Below, piece after piece: positions 9,497 through 19,034 of a stretch of 64,000 nt of DNA (position 1 is its first letter; every line of letters begins with the position of its first letter). This DNA is from Halomonas sp. LBP4 (GTDB lineage: Bacteria > Pseudomonadota > Gammaproteobacteria > Pseudomonadales > Halomonadaceae), in assembly GCF_003202205.1 (NCBI RefSeq), contig NZ_PDOG01000001.1, positions 342,507-406,506 on the forward strand. Direction: 5' to 3'. Made by a program: the position numbers and the translations under genes. The notes below the pieces were generated by a model. The model worked only from the letters and a program-made list of their open reading frames with translations, ran no database searches and was not told the origin of the DNA.

Positions 9497-9510
9497 ACCG
9501 TGCCCGCCCC

Positions 9511-9550
9511 CAACGACGACGCCCGCGCATCTGCGCGGGCGTCGTCGTTC
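9511..9550. terminator. Bidirectional terminator between rne and murB
   Basis: AACGACGACGCCCGCGCA and its complement GCGCGGGCGTCGTCGTT form a near-perfect long GC-rich stem with a small loop in the 75 bp gap between the convergent rne and murB. TT follows on the plus strand and AA precedes it, so both directions have only a short U-run. Confidence 0.8.
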
Positions 9551-9571
9551 TGGCGTCCTGCGGGACGAGGC

Positions 9572-10600
9572 TCAGGCGGTCGCCCTGCTCTCCCCCGCCA
9601 GGCGTGGTTCCCGTTCCAGGGCGACCCCGAACCGCTCCTCGACCCGATCGGCCACGGCATCGGCGAAGGCCAGCAGTTCGGCCGCGCTGCCGCCCCCGAA
9701 GTGCACCAGCACCAGCGCCTGGCGCCGATGGACGCCGAAGTGCCCTCGGCACCAGCCCTTGAGCCCGCAGCGGTCGATCAGCCAGCCGGCCGCCAGCTTC
9801 ACCCGACCATCGGGCTGGGGAAAGTGCGGCAGCCCAGGGTGGTCGGCCAGTAATCGCCGGGCCGTCCCGGCATCCACCAGCGGATTCTTGAAGAAGCTGC
9901 CGGCATTGCCCAGCGTCAGGGGATCGGGCAGCTTCTCGCGGCGTATCGCACAGACCGCCTCGGCCACCGCCAGCGGCGTCGGCTCGGGGCCGACCCGTGC
10001 CGCCAGATCACCGTAGCCGAGCCGGGGACGCGGGGTACGCGACAACCGCAACACCAGCCGGGTGATCGCCACTCGGCCATCCAGGGTGCCCTTGAAGATG
10101 CTGTCGCGATAGCCGAAGGCGCAGTCCGCGGCCGTGAACACCGCCTCGCGGCCGTCGTCGAGGTGGACGAGATGCACGGCCTCGAGCACCTCGCAAAGCT
10201 CCGCGCCGTAGGCACCGATGTTCTGGATCGGCGCGGCACCGCAATGACCGGGGATCAGCGCCAGGTTCTCGGTACCCCAGAGGCCTCGCTCGGCCAGGGC
10301 CATTACCAGTTCATGCCAGACCACGCCGGCCTCGGCATGCACCAGGACCTCGTCCCCCTGCTCCTCCAGCCACCAGGCGGCCATCGCCGGCTGCACCACC
10401 AGCCCCGGGAGCCGCTCGGGCAGGATCAGGTTGCTGCCGCCGCCCAGCAGCGTCAACGGCCAGCCCTCCCGCTCGGCCAGCGCCAGGGTGGCGCGCAACT
10501 CCACCGGGTCCCGGGGAGCGGCGAAGCGCTCGGCCACACAGGGAAGGCCCAGGGTATTGGCCCGGCCGAGGTCGTGCGCGACGAACGGTCTCGGGCTCAA
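9572..10600 (-). CDS. murB: UDP-N-acetylenolpyruvoylglucosamine reductase
   Basis: Reduces the enolpyruvyl group to lactyl with NADPH and FAD, producing UDP-MurNAc in the cytoplasm. 342 residues, the same as E. coli type I MurB. FAD-binding LLGGGSNLIL (51-60), GAAPIQNIGAYG (121-132) and the catalytic serine S235 in GNAGSFFKNP are visible. The frame is open far upstream through the phosphatase gene, so the start is a judgement: TTG at 10600 is preceded by GGAG at 8 nt and overlaps the stop of the phosphatase gene (TTGA). Last gene of the exbB-to-murB envelope cluster. Confidence 0.93.
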   Translation of the reverse strand: MSPRPFVAHDLGRANTLGLPCVAERFAAPRDPVELRATLALAEREGWPLTLLGGGSNLILPERLPGLVVQPAMAAWWLEEQGDEVLVHAEAGVVWHELVMALAERGLWGTENLALIPGHCGAAPIQNIGAYGAELCEVLEAVHLVHLDDGREAVFTAADCAFGYRDSIFKGTLDGRVAITRLVLRLSRTPRPRLGYGDLAARVGPEPTPLAVAEAVCAIRREKLPDPLTLGNAGSFFKNPLVDAGTARRLLADHPGLPHFPQPDGRVKLAAGWLIDRCGLKGWCRGHFGVHRRQALVLVHFGGGSAAELLAFADAVADRVEERFGVALEREPRLAGESRATA

Positions 10601-11073
10601 GGCGAACGCTCCAGACGGGACTCGAGCTCCTCGAGCAGGCCGCGGGAGGCCGCCTCGATCAGGTCCAGCACCTCCTCGAAGCCACCCTCGCCGCCGAAGT
10701 AGGGGTCCGGCACCGCCCGATCGTGATGCCCGGCGAACGCCAGGAAGAGCCCGACTTGGGCCTCGCAGTCGGCGGGGCGCCGGGCTTCGATGGCCGCCAG
10801 GTTGTCGTGATCCATGGCCAGCAGGTAGTCGAAGCGGGCGAAGTCCTCGTCGGCGAGCTGGCGAGCCCGCAGCGCCGAGAGGTCGATGCCGCGCCGCGCC
10901 GCCGCCTCCCGGGCCCGCGGGTCCGGCGCCTTGCCCACATGCCAGGGGCCGATGCCGCAGGAGTCCACCTCCACCCGGCCGGCCAGTCCACGCTCCTCGA
11001 GCAGGCGGCGGAACACCCCCTCGGCGGTGGGCGATCGGCAGATGTTGCCCAGACAGACGAACAGCACCCGCAT
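10597..11073 (-). CDS. Low molecular weight protein-tyrosine-phosphatase
   Basis: 158-residue cytoplasmic phosphatase. The P-loop CLGNICRSP has nucleophile C7 and R13, and the general acid is in DPYFG (123-127). Relatives include Wzb and YfkJ, which dephosphorylate tyrosine kinases or other substrates; the target here is unknown. No tyrosine kinase gene lies in the window. ATG at 11073 overlaps the kdsB stop (TGATG) and follows a strong GGAGGAGAGGAG ribosome site. Its place between kdsB and murB is shared with Pseudomonas and suggests a link to envelope synthesis. Confidence 0.9.
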   Translation of the reverse strand: MRVLFVCLGNICRSPTAEGVFRRLLEERGLAGRVEVDSCGIGPWHVGKAPDPRAREAAARRGIDLSALRARQLADEDFARFDYLLAMDHDNLAAIEARRPADCEAQVGLFLAFAGHHDRAVPDPYFGGEGGFEEVLDLIEAASRGLLEELESRLERSP

Positions 11074-11855
11074 CACTCCTCTCCTCCGCTCTCGTTACCG
11101 GCACTCATCAGCGCGCGAACCCGCGTCAGGTCCGCCTCGGTATCCACCCCGGCAGGATGGGGCACCCGCGCCAGTGCCACCTGGATGGCGTGGCCGTGGT
11201 GCAGGGCACGCAACTGCTCGAGCTGTTCGAGCCGCTCGAGCGATGACGGTGGCCAGTCACGGTAGTCGGCGAGAAAGCCCGCCCGGTAGGCGTAGATCCC
11301 GATATGGCGCAGCCAGGCATCTGTCTCGAGCAGCTCGGGACGCGTGGCGAAGGCCTCGCGGTCCCAGGGGATGGGCGCCCGGGAGAAGTAGAGGGCACGA
11401 CCGGAGAGCGCGCGCACCACCTTCACCACATTGGGATTGAACAGCGTCTCGACCTCCGCGATCGGCTCGGCCAGGGTGGCGATGGTGGCCCCGGGATCGT
11501 CGAACAGCCGGGCGGCCACCTGGTCGATCAACGCCGGCGGAATCAGCGGCTCGTCGCCCTGGACATTGACCAGCACCGCGTCGTCGGCCAGGCCCAGGCG
11601 CTCGGCCACCTCGGCCAGGCGATCGGTGCCCGAGGGATGGTCGGCACGCGTCAGCAGCACCTCGGCATCGAACGGTGCCAGGGCCGCGCGGATGCGCTCG
11701 TCGTCGGTGGCCACCACGACCCGGCCGGCGGCGCTCTCGCAGGCACGCTGCCAGACATGGGCCACCATGGGCATGCCGTTGATCTCCGCCAGCGGCTTGC
11801 CCGGCAGCCGCGACGAGGCATGCCGCGCCGGGATCACCGCGATGAACTCCTTCAT
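11073..11855 (-). CDS. kdsB: 3-deoxy-manno-octulosonate cytidylyltransferase
   Basis: Activates Kdo to CMP-Kdo for the lipopolysaccharide inner core. 260 residues (E. coli 248). Family motifs are clear: [19 protein letters not shown] at the N-terminus, [19 protein letters not shown] and [14 protein letters not shown] 11855 is chosen because [11 protein letters not shown] begins the conserved block and GGGAA lies 5 nt before it; an in-frame ATG at 11867 is possible. It starts 11 nt after the Trm112-like gene and overlaps the phosphatase gene downstream. Confidence 0.95.
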   Translation of the reverse strand: MKEFIAVIPARHASSRLPGKPLAEINGMPMVAHVWQRACESAAGRVVVATDDERIRAALAPFDAEVLLTRADHPSGTDRLAEVAERLGLADDAVLVNVQGDEPLIPPALIDQVAARLFDDPGATIATLAEPIAEVETLFNPNVVKVVRALSGRALYFSRAPIPWDREAFATRPELLETDAWLRHIGIYAYRAGFLADYRDWPPSSLERLEQLEQLRALHHGHAIQVALARVPHPAGVDTEADLTRVRALMSAGNESGGEE

Positions 11856-11866
11856 GCCGATTCCCA

Positions 11867-12076
11867 TCACGCCTCACCCTTGCGTCCGGGTGACTCATGG
11901 AGCTTCTCGTCGACGTCCAGGGCCCGCGCCTCCTCGGGCAGCATCACGGGGATACCGTCACGCACCGGGTAGGCCAGGCCGTCGAAGAGGCAATGCAGCT
12001 CCTCGGCCTCCCGGCGATACTTGAGCTTGCCCTTGCACAGCGGGCAGACCAGCATGGCCAGCAGTTCCTTGTCCAT
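11867..12076 (-). CDS. Trm112-like small zinc-binding protein (YcaR family)
   Basis: 69 residues beginning [18 protein letters not shown], the Trm112/YcaR signature. Only the N-terminal CPLCKG pair plus one cysteine (LHCLFDG) are kept, so full four-cysteine zinc binding is doubtful. In bacteria this family lies between lpxK and kdsB, as here, but its function is unsettled. The start at 12076 has GGGAGG 8 nt upstream; an upstream GTG at 12085 would overlap that ribosome site. Confidence 0.88.
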   Translation of the reverse strand: MDKELLAMLVCPLCKGKLKYRREAEELHCLFDGLAYPVRDGIPVMLPEEARALDVDEKLHESPGRKGEA

Positions 12077-12124
12077 CTCTCGCACCTCCCACTTGGATTG
12101 CCCCGGGTCGTGTGACTCCCGGGA

Positions 12125-13156
12125 TCAATAGCCTGCTTCGCCCCGGGATACCGTCCGGGGCGATCGAAACGTCTCCAGCCGCGCCTCGAGCCAGGCCACG
12201 AAGCCGGCATCGGGGCGCGCCTCCACCTCCAGCACCCAGCTGCCGGGGGGCGCCAGGTCTCGACACTTGGTCGCATCCTTGGCGGTCATCACCACCGGGA
12301 GACCGTCGTCGAACACCAGGTCCTCGACACGGAACTCATGGTGATCGGCGAAGGGATGGAGCATCGCCTCGACTCCAAGCCCTTCCAGGGTGGCGAGGAA
12401 GCGGCCCGGATTACCGATCCCGGCGACGGCGTGCACCGGCCCGGCGAAGGGCAAGGGCACCACCGGGCGGTGCTCGCCATCCGCCAGGGACCGCCAGCCG
12501 GCCGGCACCAACGCCATGCCATGGGCGCCCTCGGGCGGCACGAAGGCGGGGTCTCCGTTGATCACCACCCCATCGACGCCCTGGAGGCGCGACAGGGGCT
12601 CGCGCAGCGGTCCCGCCGGCAGGCAGCGGCCATTGCCGAACCCCCGGCGGCCGTCGACCACTACCAGCTCCAGGTCGCGCCCCAGTGCCAGGTGCTGCAG
12701 GCCATCGTCACTGATCAGGATATCGCATCCCGCCTCGAGCAGCCGCCCGGCCCCCCGTGGCCGGTTCGGGTCCACCACCAGCGGCAGCCCCGTCTGGTCG
12801 AACAGCATGCGCGGCTCGTCGCCGCTCTCGGCCACCGGAGTCGTGTCTCCCACCCGTAGCGGGTAGCCGGCCACCTTGCCGCCATAGCCCCGGGAGACGA
12901 TGCCGGGACGCCAGCCGCGCTCGACGAGGAAGTGCGCCAGCCAGGCGACCAGCGGCGACTTGCCGGTGCCGCCCAGGGTGATGTTGCCGACCACGATCAC
13001 CGGCACCGGCGCTCGCCATACGGGCTTGCCGCCGGTGGCGTAGGCCGCGGCACGGCGAGCGACCACCCGGCGGTAGAGCGCCTCCAGCGGGCGCAGGGCA
13101 CAGAGCCAGGCATCGCCCCGGTAGGCCGCCTCGAGCCAGCGTTCGCCCAGGCTCAT
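12125..13156 (-). CDS. lpxK: Tetraacyldisaccharide 4'-kinase
   Basis: Phosphorylates the 4' position of the lipid A disaccharide precursor at the inner face of the inner membrane. 343 residues (E. coli 328). The Walker A motif GGTGKSP is at 62-68, followed by the family blocks IVSRGYGG and SGDEPRML, and ILISDDGLQHLAL holds the catalytic-region aspartates. It starts 2 nt after the msbA stop, so the kinase and the lipid A exporter are translationally linked, the classic msbA-lpxK pair. Confidence 0.95.
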   Translation of the reverse strand: MSLGERWLEAAYRGDAWLCALRPLEALYRRVVARRAAAYATGGKPVWRAPVPVIVVGNITLGGTGKSPLVAWLAHFLVERGWRPGIVSRGYGGKVAGYPLRVGDTTPVAESGDEPRMLFDQTGLPLVVDPNRPRGAGRLLEAGCDILISDDGLQHLALGRDLELVVVDGRRGFGNGRCLPAGPLREPLSRLQGVDGVVINGDPAFVPPEGAHGMALVPAGWRSLADGEHRPVVPLPFAGPVHAVAGIGNPGRFLATLEGLGVEAMLHPFADHHEFRVEDLVFDDGLPVVMTAKDATKCRDLAPPGSWVLEVEARPDAGFVAWLEARLETFRSPRTVSRGEAGY

Positions 13157-13158
13157 CG

Positions 13159-14910
13159 CTACAGGGCCTCCTGGAACTGCAACCGGTGCAGGGCCGCATA
13201 GGCCCCCTCCCGGGTCAGCAGCTCGGCATGGCTACCCTGCTCGATGATCTCGCCCTGTTCCATCACCAGGATGCGGTCGGCCCGTTCGATGGTCGACAGA
13301 CGGTGCGCGATGACGAAGGTGGTGCGCCCGCGGCACACTTCCTCCAGCGCCGCCTGGATATGGCGCTCGGACTCGGTATCCAGCGCCGAGGTGGCCTCGT
13401 CGAGGATCAGCAGGGGCGCATCCTTGAAGATCGCCCGGGCGATGGCCAGGCGCTGACGCTGACCGCCGGAGAGCATCACGCCGTTGTCGCCCACCACGGT
13501 GGCGTAGCCCTCGGGCAAGCGCTCGATGAACTCGTGGGCGTGGGCGGCCCGGGCGGCGGCCTCGATGGCCGCGGGGTCGGCGTCGGGCACCCCGTAGGCG
13601 ATGTTATCGGCGATGCTGGTGTTGAACAGGGTCACCTGCTGCGAGACCAGGGCGATCTGGCGACGCAGCGGCGTCAGCCGGTAGTCGTCGAGGGGGATGC
13701 CGTCGATCACCACCCGCCCGGCGGTCGGCCAGTAGAAACGCGGCAGCAGGCCGACCAGCGTCGACTTGCCGCTGCCGGAGCGGCCGACGATGGCCACCAT
13801 CTCGCCCGGCGCCACCTCGAGATCGATCCCCTTGAGGACCTCGGGCTGGCCCTCCCCGTAGGCGAAACGCACGCCCTCGAAGGCCACGTGCCCCGCGAGG
13901 CGGCCGGGGTCGTGCTCGCCCTCGTCCCGCTCGGGCGGCTCCTCGAGCAGGCCGAACAGCTCGCTGGCGGCGGCGATGCCCTTCTGGATCTCGCTGTTGA
14001 TCTCGGTGAGCTGGCGCACCGGCTTGGCCATCAATGAAGCCGCGGTGACGAAGGCGACGAACTCGCCGGGGGTCATGTCGGCCATCAGGCCCGGGGCCAG
14101 GGCCAGCCACACCAGCACCGCCAGCGACAGGGCCACCAGCAGCTGGATCACGGGGGTGCTGATCGCCTTGGTCAGCGCCTCCTTCATGCTCTGCTGGCGG
14201 TTGTATTCGCTGGCCGCGGCGAAGCGCGCCTTCTCGAAGGCTTCGGCGCCGTGGGTGCGGACCACCCGATAACCCGAGAGCGCTTCGGAGGCGACATGGG
14301 TGACATCACCCATGGACGCCTGGATACGGCTCGAGATGCGCCGGAAGCGCTTGCTGGCGTAGCTGACCACCCCGCCGATCAGCGGCGTCACCGCCAGGAA
14401 CAGCAGGGTCAGCATCCAGTTGGTCCACAGCAGGTAGCCGATCAGCCCGAGGACGAAGAGCCCTTCGCGCAGCAGGATGGTGATCGCCTTGGTGGCCGCC
14501 CCGGTGACCTGCTCGACATGGTAGGTGACCCGGGAGATCAGGTGGCCGCTTGAGTGGGTGTCGAAGAAACGCCCGGGGAGGTGCAGCATGTGGTTGAAGA
14601 CGTTGCAGCGCAGCGCATGCACGATATTGCGCGCCACGTTGCTCATGAAATAGGTGCCGAGGAAGGTGCCGAGGCCCCGGGCGGCGAACATGCCCACCAC
14701 GAACAACGGCAGGAACAGCCGGAAGGCGGCATCCGGGTCCTGGATGCCGTCGATCAGCCGCTTCATCATCTCCGCCAGGGCGGTACTGGAGGCGGCATAG
14801 ATGACATAGCCGACGATCGCCAGAAGGAAGGAGCGCCAGTGCGGCCTGACGTAGCCCAGCAGCTGCTTGTAGAGGGTCCAGCCCGAATGTTGGGTCCCGT
14901 AGAGAATCAC
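13159..14910 (-). CDS. msbA: Lipid A export ABC transporter MsbA
   Basis: Flips core-lipid A from the inner to the outer leaflet of the inner membrane using ATP. 583 residues: six-helix membrane domain (about 20-310) fused to an ATPase domain (about 340-583). Walker A GRSGSGKST is at 376-384, the signature LSGGQ at 480-484, Walker B LLILDE at 500-505, and the switch histidine lies in FVIAHRLST. A GTG start at 14910 overlaps the exbD stop by 3 nt. The msbA-lpxK neighbourhood separates it from general multidrug half-transporters. Confidence 0.95.
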   Translation of the reverse strand: MILYGTQHSGWTLYKQLLGYVRPHWRSFLLAIVGYVIYAASSTALAEMMKRLIDGIQDPDAAFRLFLPLFVVGMFAARGLGTFLGTYFMSNVARNIVHALRCNVFNHMLHLPGRFFDTHSSGHLISRVTYHVEQVTGAATKAITILLREGLFVLGLIGYLLWTNWMLTLLFLAVTPLIGGVVSYASKRFRRISSRIQASMGDVTHVASEALSGYRVVRTHGAEAFEKARFAAASEYNRQQSMKEALTKAISTPVIQLLVALSLAVLVWLALAPGLMADMTPGEFVAFVTAASLMAKPVRQLTEINSEIQKGIAAASELFGLLEEPPERDEGEHDPGRLAGHVAFEGVRFAYGEGQPEVLKGIDLEVAPGEMVAIVGRSGSGKSTLVGLLPRFYWPTAGRVVIDGIPLDDYRLTPLRRQIALVSQQVTLFNTSIADNIAYGVPDADPAAIEAAARAAHAHEFIERLPEGYATVVGDNGVMLSGGQRQRLAIARAIFKDAPLLILDEATSALDTESERHIQAALEEVCRGRTTFVIAHRLSTIERADRILVMEQGEIIEQGSHAELLTREGAYAALHRLQFQEAL

Positions 14911-15329
14911 GGTGTCTCCGCTTGTGTGGATGAAGCCTCGGTGGTGGCGATGCGCACCTGGCGGATACCGAGGGCACCGGCCTGGTCCAGGGCCCGGACC
15001 ACGGCGGAGTGGCTGGCCCGGCCATCGGCCTCCAGCACCAGGCCGTGGCGGCGGGCCTGCTCGGCCTCGGCGGCCAGCGCCTCGCCCAGCCCGGAGGCGG
15101 CAAGCTCCCGATCGCCGAGGCGATAGCTGCCCGCCGCCGTGACCACCAGGGTTACCGGCGAAACCTCGGCCGCCACGCCGCTGACGCTCTCGGGCAGTTC
15201 CAGCTCGAGCGCCTGGCGCGTCTCGAAGGTCGTCGAGACCATGAAGAAGATCAGCAGCAGGAAGACCACGTCGATCAGCGGCGTGAGATTCACCTCCACC
15301 GGATCGCGCCGGGTGCGCGGAAACCTCAC
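14907..15329 (-). CDS. exbD: ExbD/TolR family biopolymer transport protein
   Basis: 140 residues with one N-terminal membrane helix (about 16-36) and a periplasmic domain. The proton-pathway aspartate conserved in ExbD/TolR is D20 in TPLIDVVFLLL. With ExbB it forms a motor that couples the proton gradient to an outer-membrane process. No tonB or tol genes follow, so the partner cannot be named; this exbBD-msbA-lpxK order is common in Pseudomonas and relatives. It overlaps exbB upstream and msbA downstream. Confidence 0.9.
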   Translation of the reverse strand: MRFPRTRRDPVEVNLTPLIDVVFLLLIFFMVSTTFETRQALELELPESVSGVAAEVSPVTLVVTAAGSYRLGDRELAASGLGEALAAEAEQARRHGLVLEADGRASHSAVVRALDQAGALGIRQVRIATTEASSTQAETP

Positions 15330-16024
15330 GACGGCTTCACCCTCGGGGCGATGCGCCCGTCGGCTTCCAGGCGTTCGCCATCCCGCTCGCCCTCATGGCG
15401 TTCGGCCAGGGTCAGTTCGCCGGGGTAATGGGCGAGGAACTCCACCACCTGGCCGGCCTGCTCCTCCATGCGCACGGTGATGTCCTCGACCCGGCGCTGG
15501 AAGTAGCGGTGAAACATCAGCGCCGGAATCGCCACCGTGAGGCCCGCCGCCGTGGTGACCAGGGCCCGGGAGATGCCACCGGCCAGGTCGGCGGTGCGGC
15601 TGGCGCCATCGCCGGCGACGATCACCGAGAACACTTCGATCATGCCCACCACGGTACCCAGCAGGCCGATCAGCGGGGTAATGGCGGCGATGGTGCCGAG
15701 CGGGCTCAGGAAGCGCTCCATGTCATGGATCACCGCGGTGGCGGCCTCCTGCAACCTCGACCGCACCTGCTCGTGACCGAGGCGCGCGTTGCGCAGCCCC
15801 GCGGCCAGGACCCCGCCCAGCGGCGAGTGACTCTCCAGCCAGTAGAGGTTGACCTGGCCCCGGGCCACCAGCGAGCAGACCTCCTGCCCCAGCCCCAGCG
15901 GCGCGATGCGACTCGCCCGCAGCGTCCACAACCGCTCGATGATGATCACCGTGGCCAGCAGGGAGCAGCCGAGCAACGGCAGCATCAGCCAGCCCCCGGC
16001 GATCAGGGCCTCCATCATGTCCAT
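15326..16024 (-). CDS. exbB: ExbB/TolQ/MotA family proton channel protein
   Basis: 232 residues with three membrane segments (about 10-30, 110-140 and 150-175). The ExbB signature is visible: LGTIAAITPLIGLLGTVVGMI, then the last helix with GISRALVTTAAGLTVAIPA. It forms the pentameric proton channel around ExbD. It is the first gene of a tightly spaced cluster reaching murB. GAGGGGG lies 6 nt before the ATG. A TAGAAT box at 16077-16072, inside the end of comEC, could be its -10 element, but no good -35 is seen. Confidence 0.92.
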   Translation of the reverse strand: MDMMEALIAGGWLMLPLLGCSLLATVIIIERLWTLRASRIAPLGLGQEVCSLVARGQVNLYWLESHSPLGGVLAAGLRNARLGHEQVRSRLQEAATAVIHDMERFLSPLGTIAAITPLIGLLGTVVGMIEVFSVIVAGDGASRTADLAGGISRALVTTAAGLTVAIPALMFHRYFQRRVEDITVRMEEQAGQVVEFLAHYPGELTLAERHEGERDGERLEADGRIAPRVKPS

Positions 16025-16060
16025 GCCGTCCCCCTCAAGAGCCCTGGAATCACACGCTTT

Positions 16061-18352
16061 TCATTCGAGCGATTCTAACGCAAGGCAGTCGCCTCCGACA
16101 CCGCTGCGCCGCCAGGCCGTGGGGCGCTCGCTCACCACGTCGCCGAAGGCGGCCTCGCCCAGCCAGAGGGTCACGGCGCCGTCGTGGGCGGTGCTCCACA
16201 GGCAGCTACCGGTGCGGCGAAAGCGCCGGACCACCGCGTCATCGGGATGACCGAAGGGGTTGTCACGCCCGGCGCTGAAGATGACGTGGCGCGGCGACAG
16301 GGTCTGCACCAGCTGGGGGCCGGAGCTGGTGCGGCTGCCGTGGTGGCCGGCGACCAGCACCGTCACCGGCCTGCGGGCCTCGAGCAGCCAGGCCCGCTCC
16401 ACCTCGCGCCCCACGTCACCGGTGATCAACAGGCGATGATCGCCGGCCGTGGCCTCGAGCACGCAGGAGCGGTCGTTGCTGGAGAGCTCGCCGGTCTCGG
16501 CCGGCGGCCAGAGGAAACGGAAGCGCACCCCGTCACGCTCCCAGGCCTCGCCCGCGCGGCAGGGGACGGCGGGCACGCCGACCGCCTCCCCGGCCGGGGC
16601 CAGGAAGCGAGACACCTCATGCTCGGCGGCCAGCAGCGGCACGCCACCGGCGTGGTCGAGATCGGCGTGGCTGACGATGACGTCATCGAAACGCTGGCCC
16701 GGCGGCCACAGCGAGGCCAACGGGGCAAAGCCCGAGGCGAAGCGCGGCCCGGCATCGTAGAGCAGCCGATAGTTGGCGGTACTCAGCTCGACGAGCTGGC
16801 CCTGCCCCACATCGTGCACCCTGGCCCGCAGCTGGCCTGGCGCCGACGACTCCGACGCCAGGGTCAGCGGCACCAGGGCCAGCAACAGGCTGGCCACCAG
16901 GCGCAGCGACCGGGCCAGACCGGGGAGCGCCCAGAGCAGCGCCACCATGCCCGATGCCAGGCCCAACGGCGTCACCAGTGCCGGGTCGGGCAGCCATAGC
17001 GGCAGCCAGGTCACCGCCAGGTCGAGCAGCCAGGCGAGCCCCTCCGCCAGTTCGCCGAACAGCCACCAGCAGAGGCGCGAGAGCGGCGGCAGCCAGGCCA
17101 GCAGCCAGCCGAGCAGCCCCAGGGGCACCAGCAGGCTGCTGACCAGCGGCACGGCGACCAGGTTGACCAGTGGTGCGGCCGGAGCCAGGCGGGCGAAGGC
17201 CAGCAACACGGCGGCCGCCATCAGCGGCGCCAGCAACAGCTGGGAGCGCACCAGCGCCCAGAGCCAGCCACGCACGCCCCGGGGCCTGGGTCGCCCCTGC
17301 CAGATCAGGATGAGCAGCGCCACGGCGGCGAACGACAGCCACAGCCCCGGGCGCCAGGCGGAGCGGGGATCGAGCAGCAGCACCAGTCCCAGCGCCAGCC
17401 ACCAGGCCTGCCAGGGGCCGGGCGCATGGCGGCCACTGGCCACCCAGAGCCCCACCAGGGTCATCACCATGGCCCGCAGGGCCGGCGGCTCGAGACCGGC
17501 CAGCCAGGCATAGCCCACCGCCGCGGCCCCGGCCAGCCACCAGGGCCAGACGGCCAGGCGCCAGTTCCCCGGCGCAACCAGGCGAGCCGTACCGCGGGCC
17601 ATCCCCAGGACGAAGGCCGCCACCAGGCCGACATGCAGGCCCGAGATCACCATCAGGTGAGTGGTGCCGCTGGCATTGAGCAGCTCCCAGTCGGCCTGCT
17701 GCAGTCGCTCGCTGGCCCCCAGGGTCAGGGCCGCCAGCCAGCGCGACGCCCGGGGCTCCAGCGCCCGGGCGTCGAGAAACTCCAGCGCCCGGCGACGCGG
17801 CGCGGGTCCTGCCGCCTCGAGCCGCCGCGCAGCGGGCTCGCGGCGCACATAGCCGGTGGCCTGGATACCCTCGCGCCACAGCCAGGCACGGTAGTCGAAA
17901 GTATGGGGATTGGCGAAGCCCGTCGGCGGTCGCAGGCGTACCGTGACGGCCCAGCGCTCGCCGGGCTGTATCGCCGGGGCGTCGAAGGCGCTGAGTCGCA
18001 GACGGCGCAGGTCGTCGCAGGGCAGCCGGTTGGTGGCGAGAGGTGCACAGGAGTCGACGGCGACCACCAGCCGCGTCAACCGCTCCTCCCGGGCCACCGA
18101 CAGCACCCGGGCGTCCACGGCGAGGTCCTCACGGGTCAGGCCGGCCGGCAGCTCGGCGCCCCGCGCCAGCAGCAGGGCGATGGCGACACCGGTCATCGCC
18201 ACCACCGGCAGCAGCTCTGCCAGGCGGCGACGGGCCATGGCCAGCAGCAGCGCCAGCCCCAGCGCCTCCGCCAGGCCCGCCGGTGCCTGGTGCCCCAACA
18301 GCACGCCACCGAGGGCGGCGAGCGCCAGGGGGATGGCCAGTCCGAAAGGCAT
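16061..18352 (-). CDS. comEC: DNA internalization competence protein ComEC/Rec2
   Basis: Inner-membrane channel that carries single-stranded DNA into the cytoplasm during natural transformation. 763 residues: N-terminal soluble DUF4131 region, a multi-helix Competence domain with many Leu/Ala/Trp-rich membrane segments, and a C-terminal metallo-beta-lactamase-like domain with VSHADLDHAGG and VAGHHGSRTSSGP. The frame is open for 47 more codons upstream, but ATG 18352 follows AGGAGCAAGGGA and begins the conserved hydrophobic N-terminus. Divergent from the DUF2062 gene. Other transformation genes are not in the window, so competence is not shown. Confidence 0.92.
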   Translation of the reverse strand: MPFGLAIPLALAALGGVLLGHQAPAGLAEALGLALLLAMARRRLAELLPVVAMTGVAIALLLARGAELPAGLTREDLAVDARVLSVAREERLTRLVVAVDSCAPLATNRLPCDDLRRLRLSAFDAPAIQPGERWAVTVRLRPPTGFANPHTFDYRAWLWREGIQATGYVRREPAARRLEAAGPAPRRRALEFLDARALEPRASRWLAALTLGASERLQQADWELLNASGTTHLMVISGLHVGLVAAFVLGMARGTARLVAPGNWRLAVWPWWLAGAAAVGYAWLAGLEPPALRAMVMTLVGLWVASGRHAPGPWQAWWLALGLVLLLDPRSAWRPGLWLSFAAVALLILIWQGRPRPRGVRGWLWALVRSQLLLAPLMAAAVLLAFARLAPAAPLVNLVAVPLVSSLLVPLGLLGWLLAWLPPLSRLCWWLFGELAEGLAWLLDLAVTWLPLWLPDPALVTPLGLASGMVALLWALPGLARSLRLVASLLLALVPLTLASESSAPGQLRARVHDVGQGQLVELSTANYRLLYDAGPRFASGFAPLASLWPPGQRFDDVIVSHADLDHAGGVPLLAAEHEVSRFLAPAGEAVGVPAVPCRAGEAWERDGVRFRFLWPPAETGELSSNDRSCVLEATAGDHRLLITGDVGREVERAWLLEARRPVTVLVAGHHGSRTSSGPQLVQTLSPRHVIFSAGRDNPFGHPDDAVVRRFRRTGSCLWSTAHDGAVTLWLGEAAFGDVVSERPTAWRRSGVGGDCLALESLE

Positions 18353-18491
18353 TCCCTTGCTCCTGCATCGACTGCCGCCGGAGAGCGGATGACGGCAGCG
18401 CCCTGCCAGGCAAGCGTTGGGTGACTGGCATGGCGAGACTCGTGGCTTGTATGGATAATAGCTCGGGTCCCGAAGCAGCGAGTCCGACGAC

Positions 18492-19034
18492 ATGCCGCGC
18501 CGATTCCTGCAGCGCTACATGCCCCACCCCGACACCCTCAGGCGCCAGCGCTCGCTGCGCTTCATGGGCCACCTGATCGGTAATCCCTCCCTCTGGGTGC
18601 TGTCGCGTCGCAGCGTGGCCAACGCCTTCTCCGTGGGACTGTTCAGCGCCATGCTGCCGATCCCCTTCCAGATGATGGTGGCCGCCTTCGGTGCCTGGCT
18701 GGTGCGCTGCAACCTGCCGCTGGCGGTGGGGCTGGTGTGGATCACCAATCCGCTGACCATGCCGCTGATCTTCTACGGCAACTACCGGCTCGGCGCCTGG
18801 CTGATGGACGCCCCGGCCCGGCAGGCGCCGAGCCGCCTGTCGACACGCTGGGTTGCCGAGCAGATGGCCGACATCCTGCCGGCCCTGGCGGTGGGCTCGG
18901 TGGCCTCGGCGCTCGTCATCGCGATCCTCGGCAATGTGGCGATTCGCCTCATCTGGCGCTGGCAGGTCTCACGCAGTTGGAAGCAGCGCGCCCGGCGCCG
19001 GCGCAAGCGCCGGCGCCAGGAACAGGCCCCCTGA
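18492..19034 (+). CDS. DUF2062 domain membrane protein
   Basis: 180 residues. The family block ANAFSVGLFSAMLPIPFQMM and the ITNPLTMPLIFYGNYRLG segment identify DUF2062. There are about three membrane segments (residues 40-90 and 120-150) and a very basic C-terminus (RARRRRKRRRQ). No biochemical function is known to me. Its position beside comEC and the lol genes, and its topology, match the Pseudomonas and Halomonas homologues. It converges on lolD across a strong inverted repeat. Confidence 0.85.
   Translation: MPRRFLQRYMPHPDTLRRQRSLRFMGHLIGNPSLWVLSRRSVANAFSVGLFSAMLPIPFQMMVAAFGAWLVRCNLPLAVGLVWITNPLTMPLIFYGNYRLGAWLMDAPARQAPSRLSTRWVAEQMADILPALAVGSVASALVIAILGNVAIRLIWRWQVSRSWKQRARRRRKRRRQEQAP

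Noticed and set aside
10597-11073. Arsenate reductase as an alternative for the low molecular weight phosphatase
   Set aside because: The DPYFG acid motif and the absence of the extra redox cysteines of ArsC favour a phosphatase; no ars genes are near.
9572-11104. A 510-codon frame joining murB with an N-terminal extension over the phosphatase gene
   Set aside because: The extension is out of frame with a clear tyrosine phosphatase; the TTG at 10600 with a ribosome site gives the normal MurB length.
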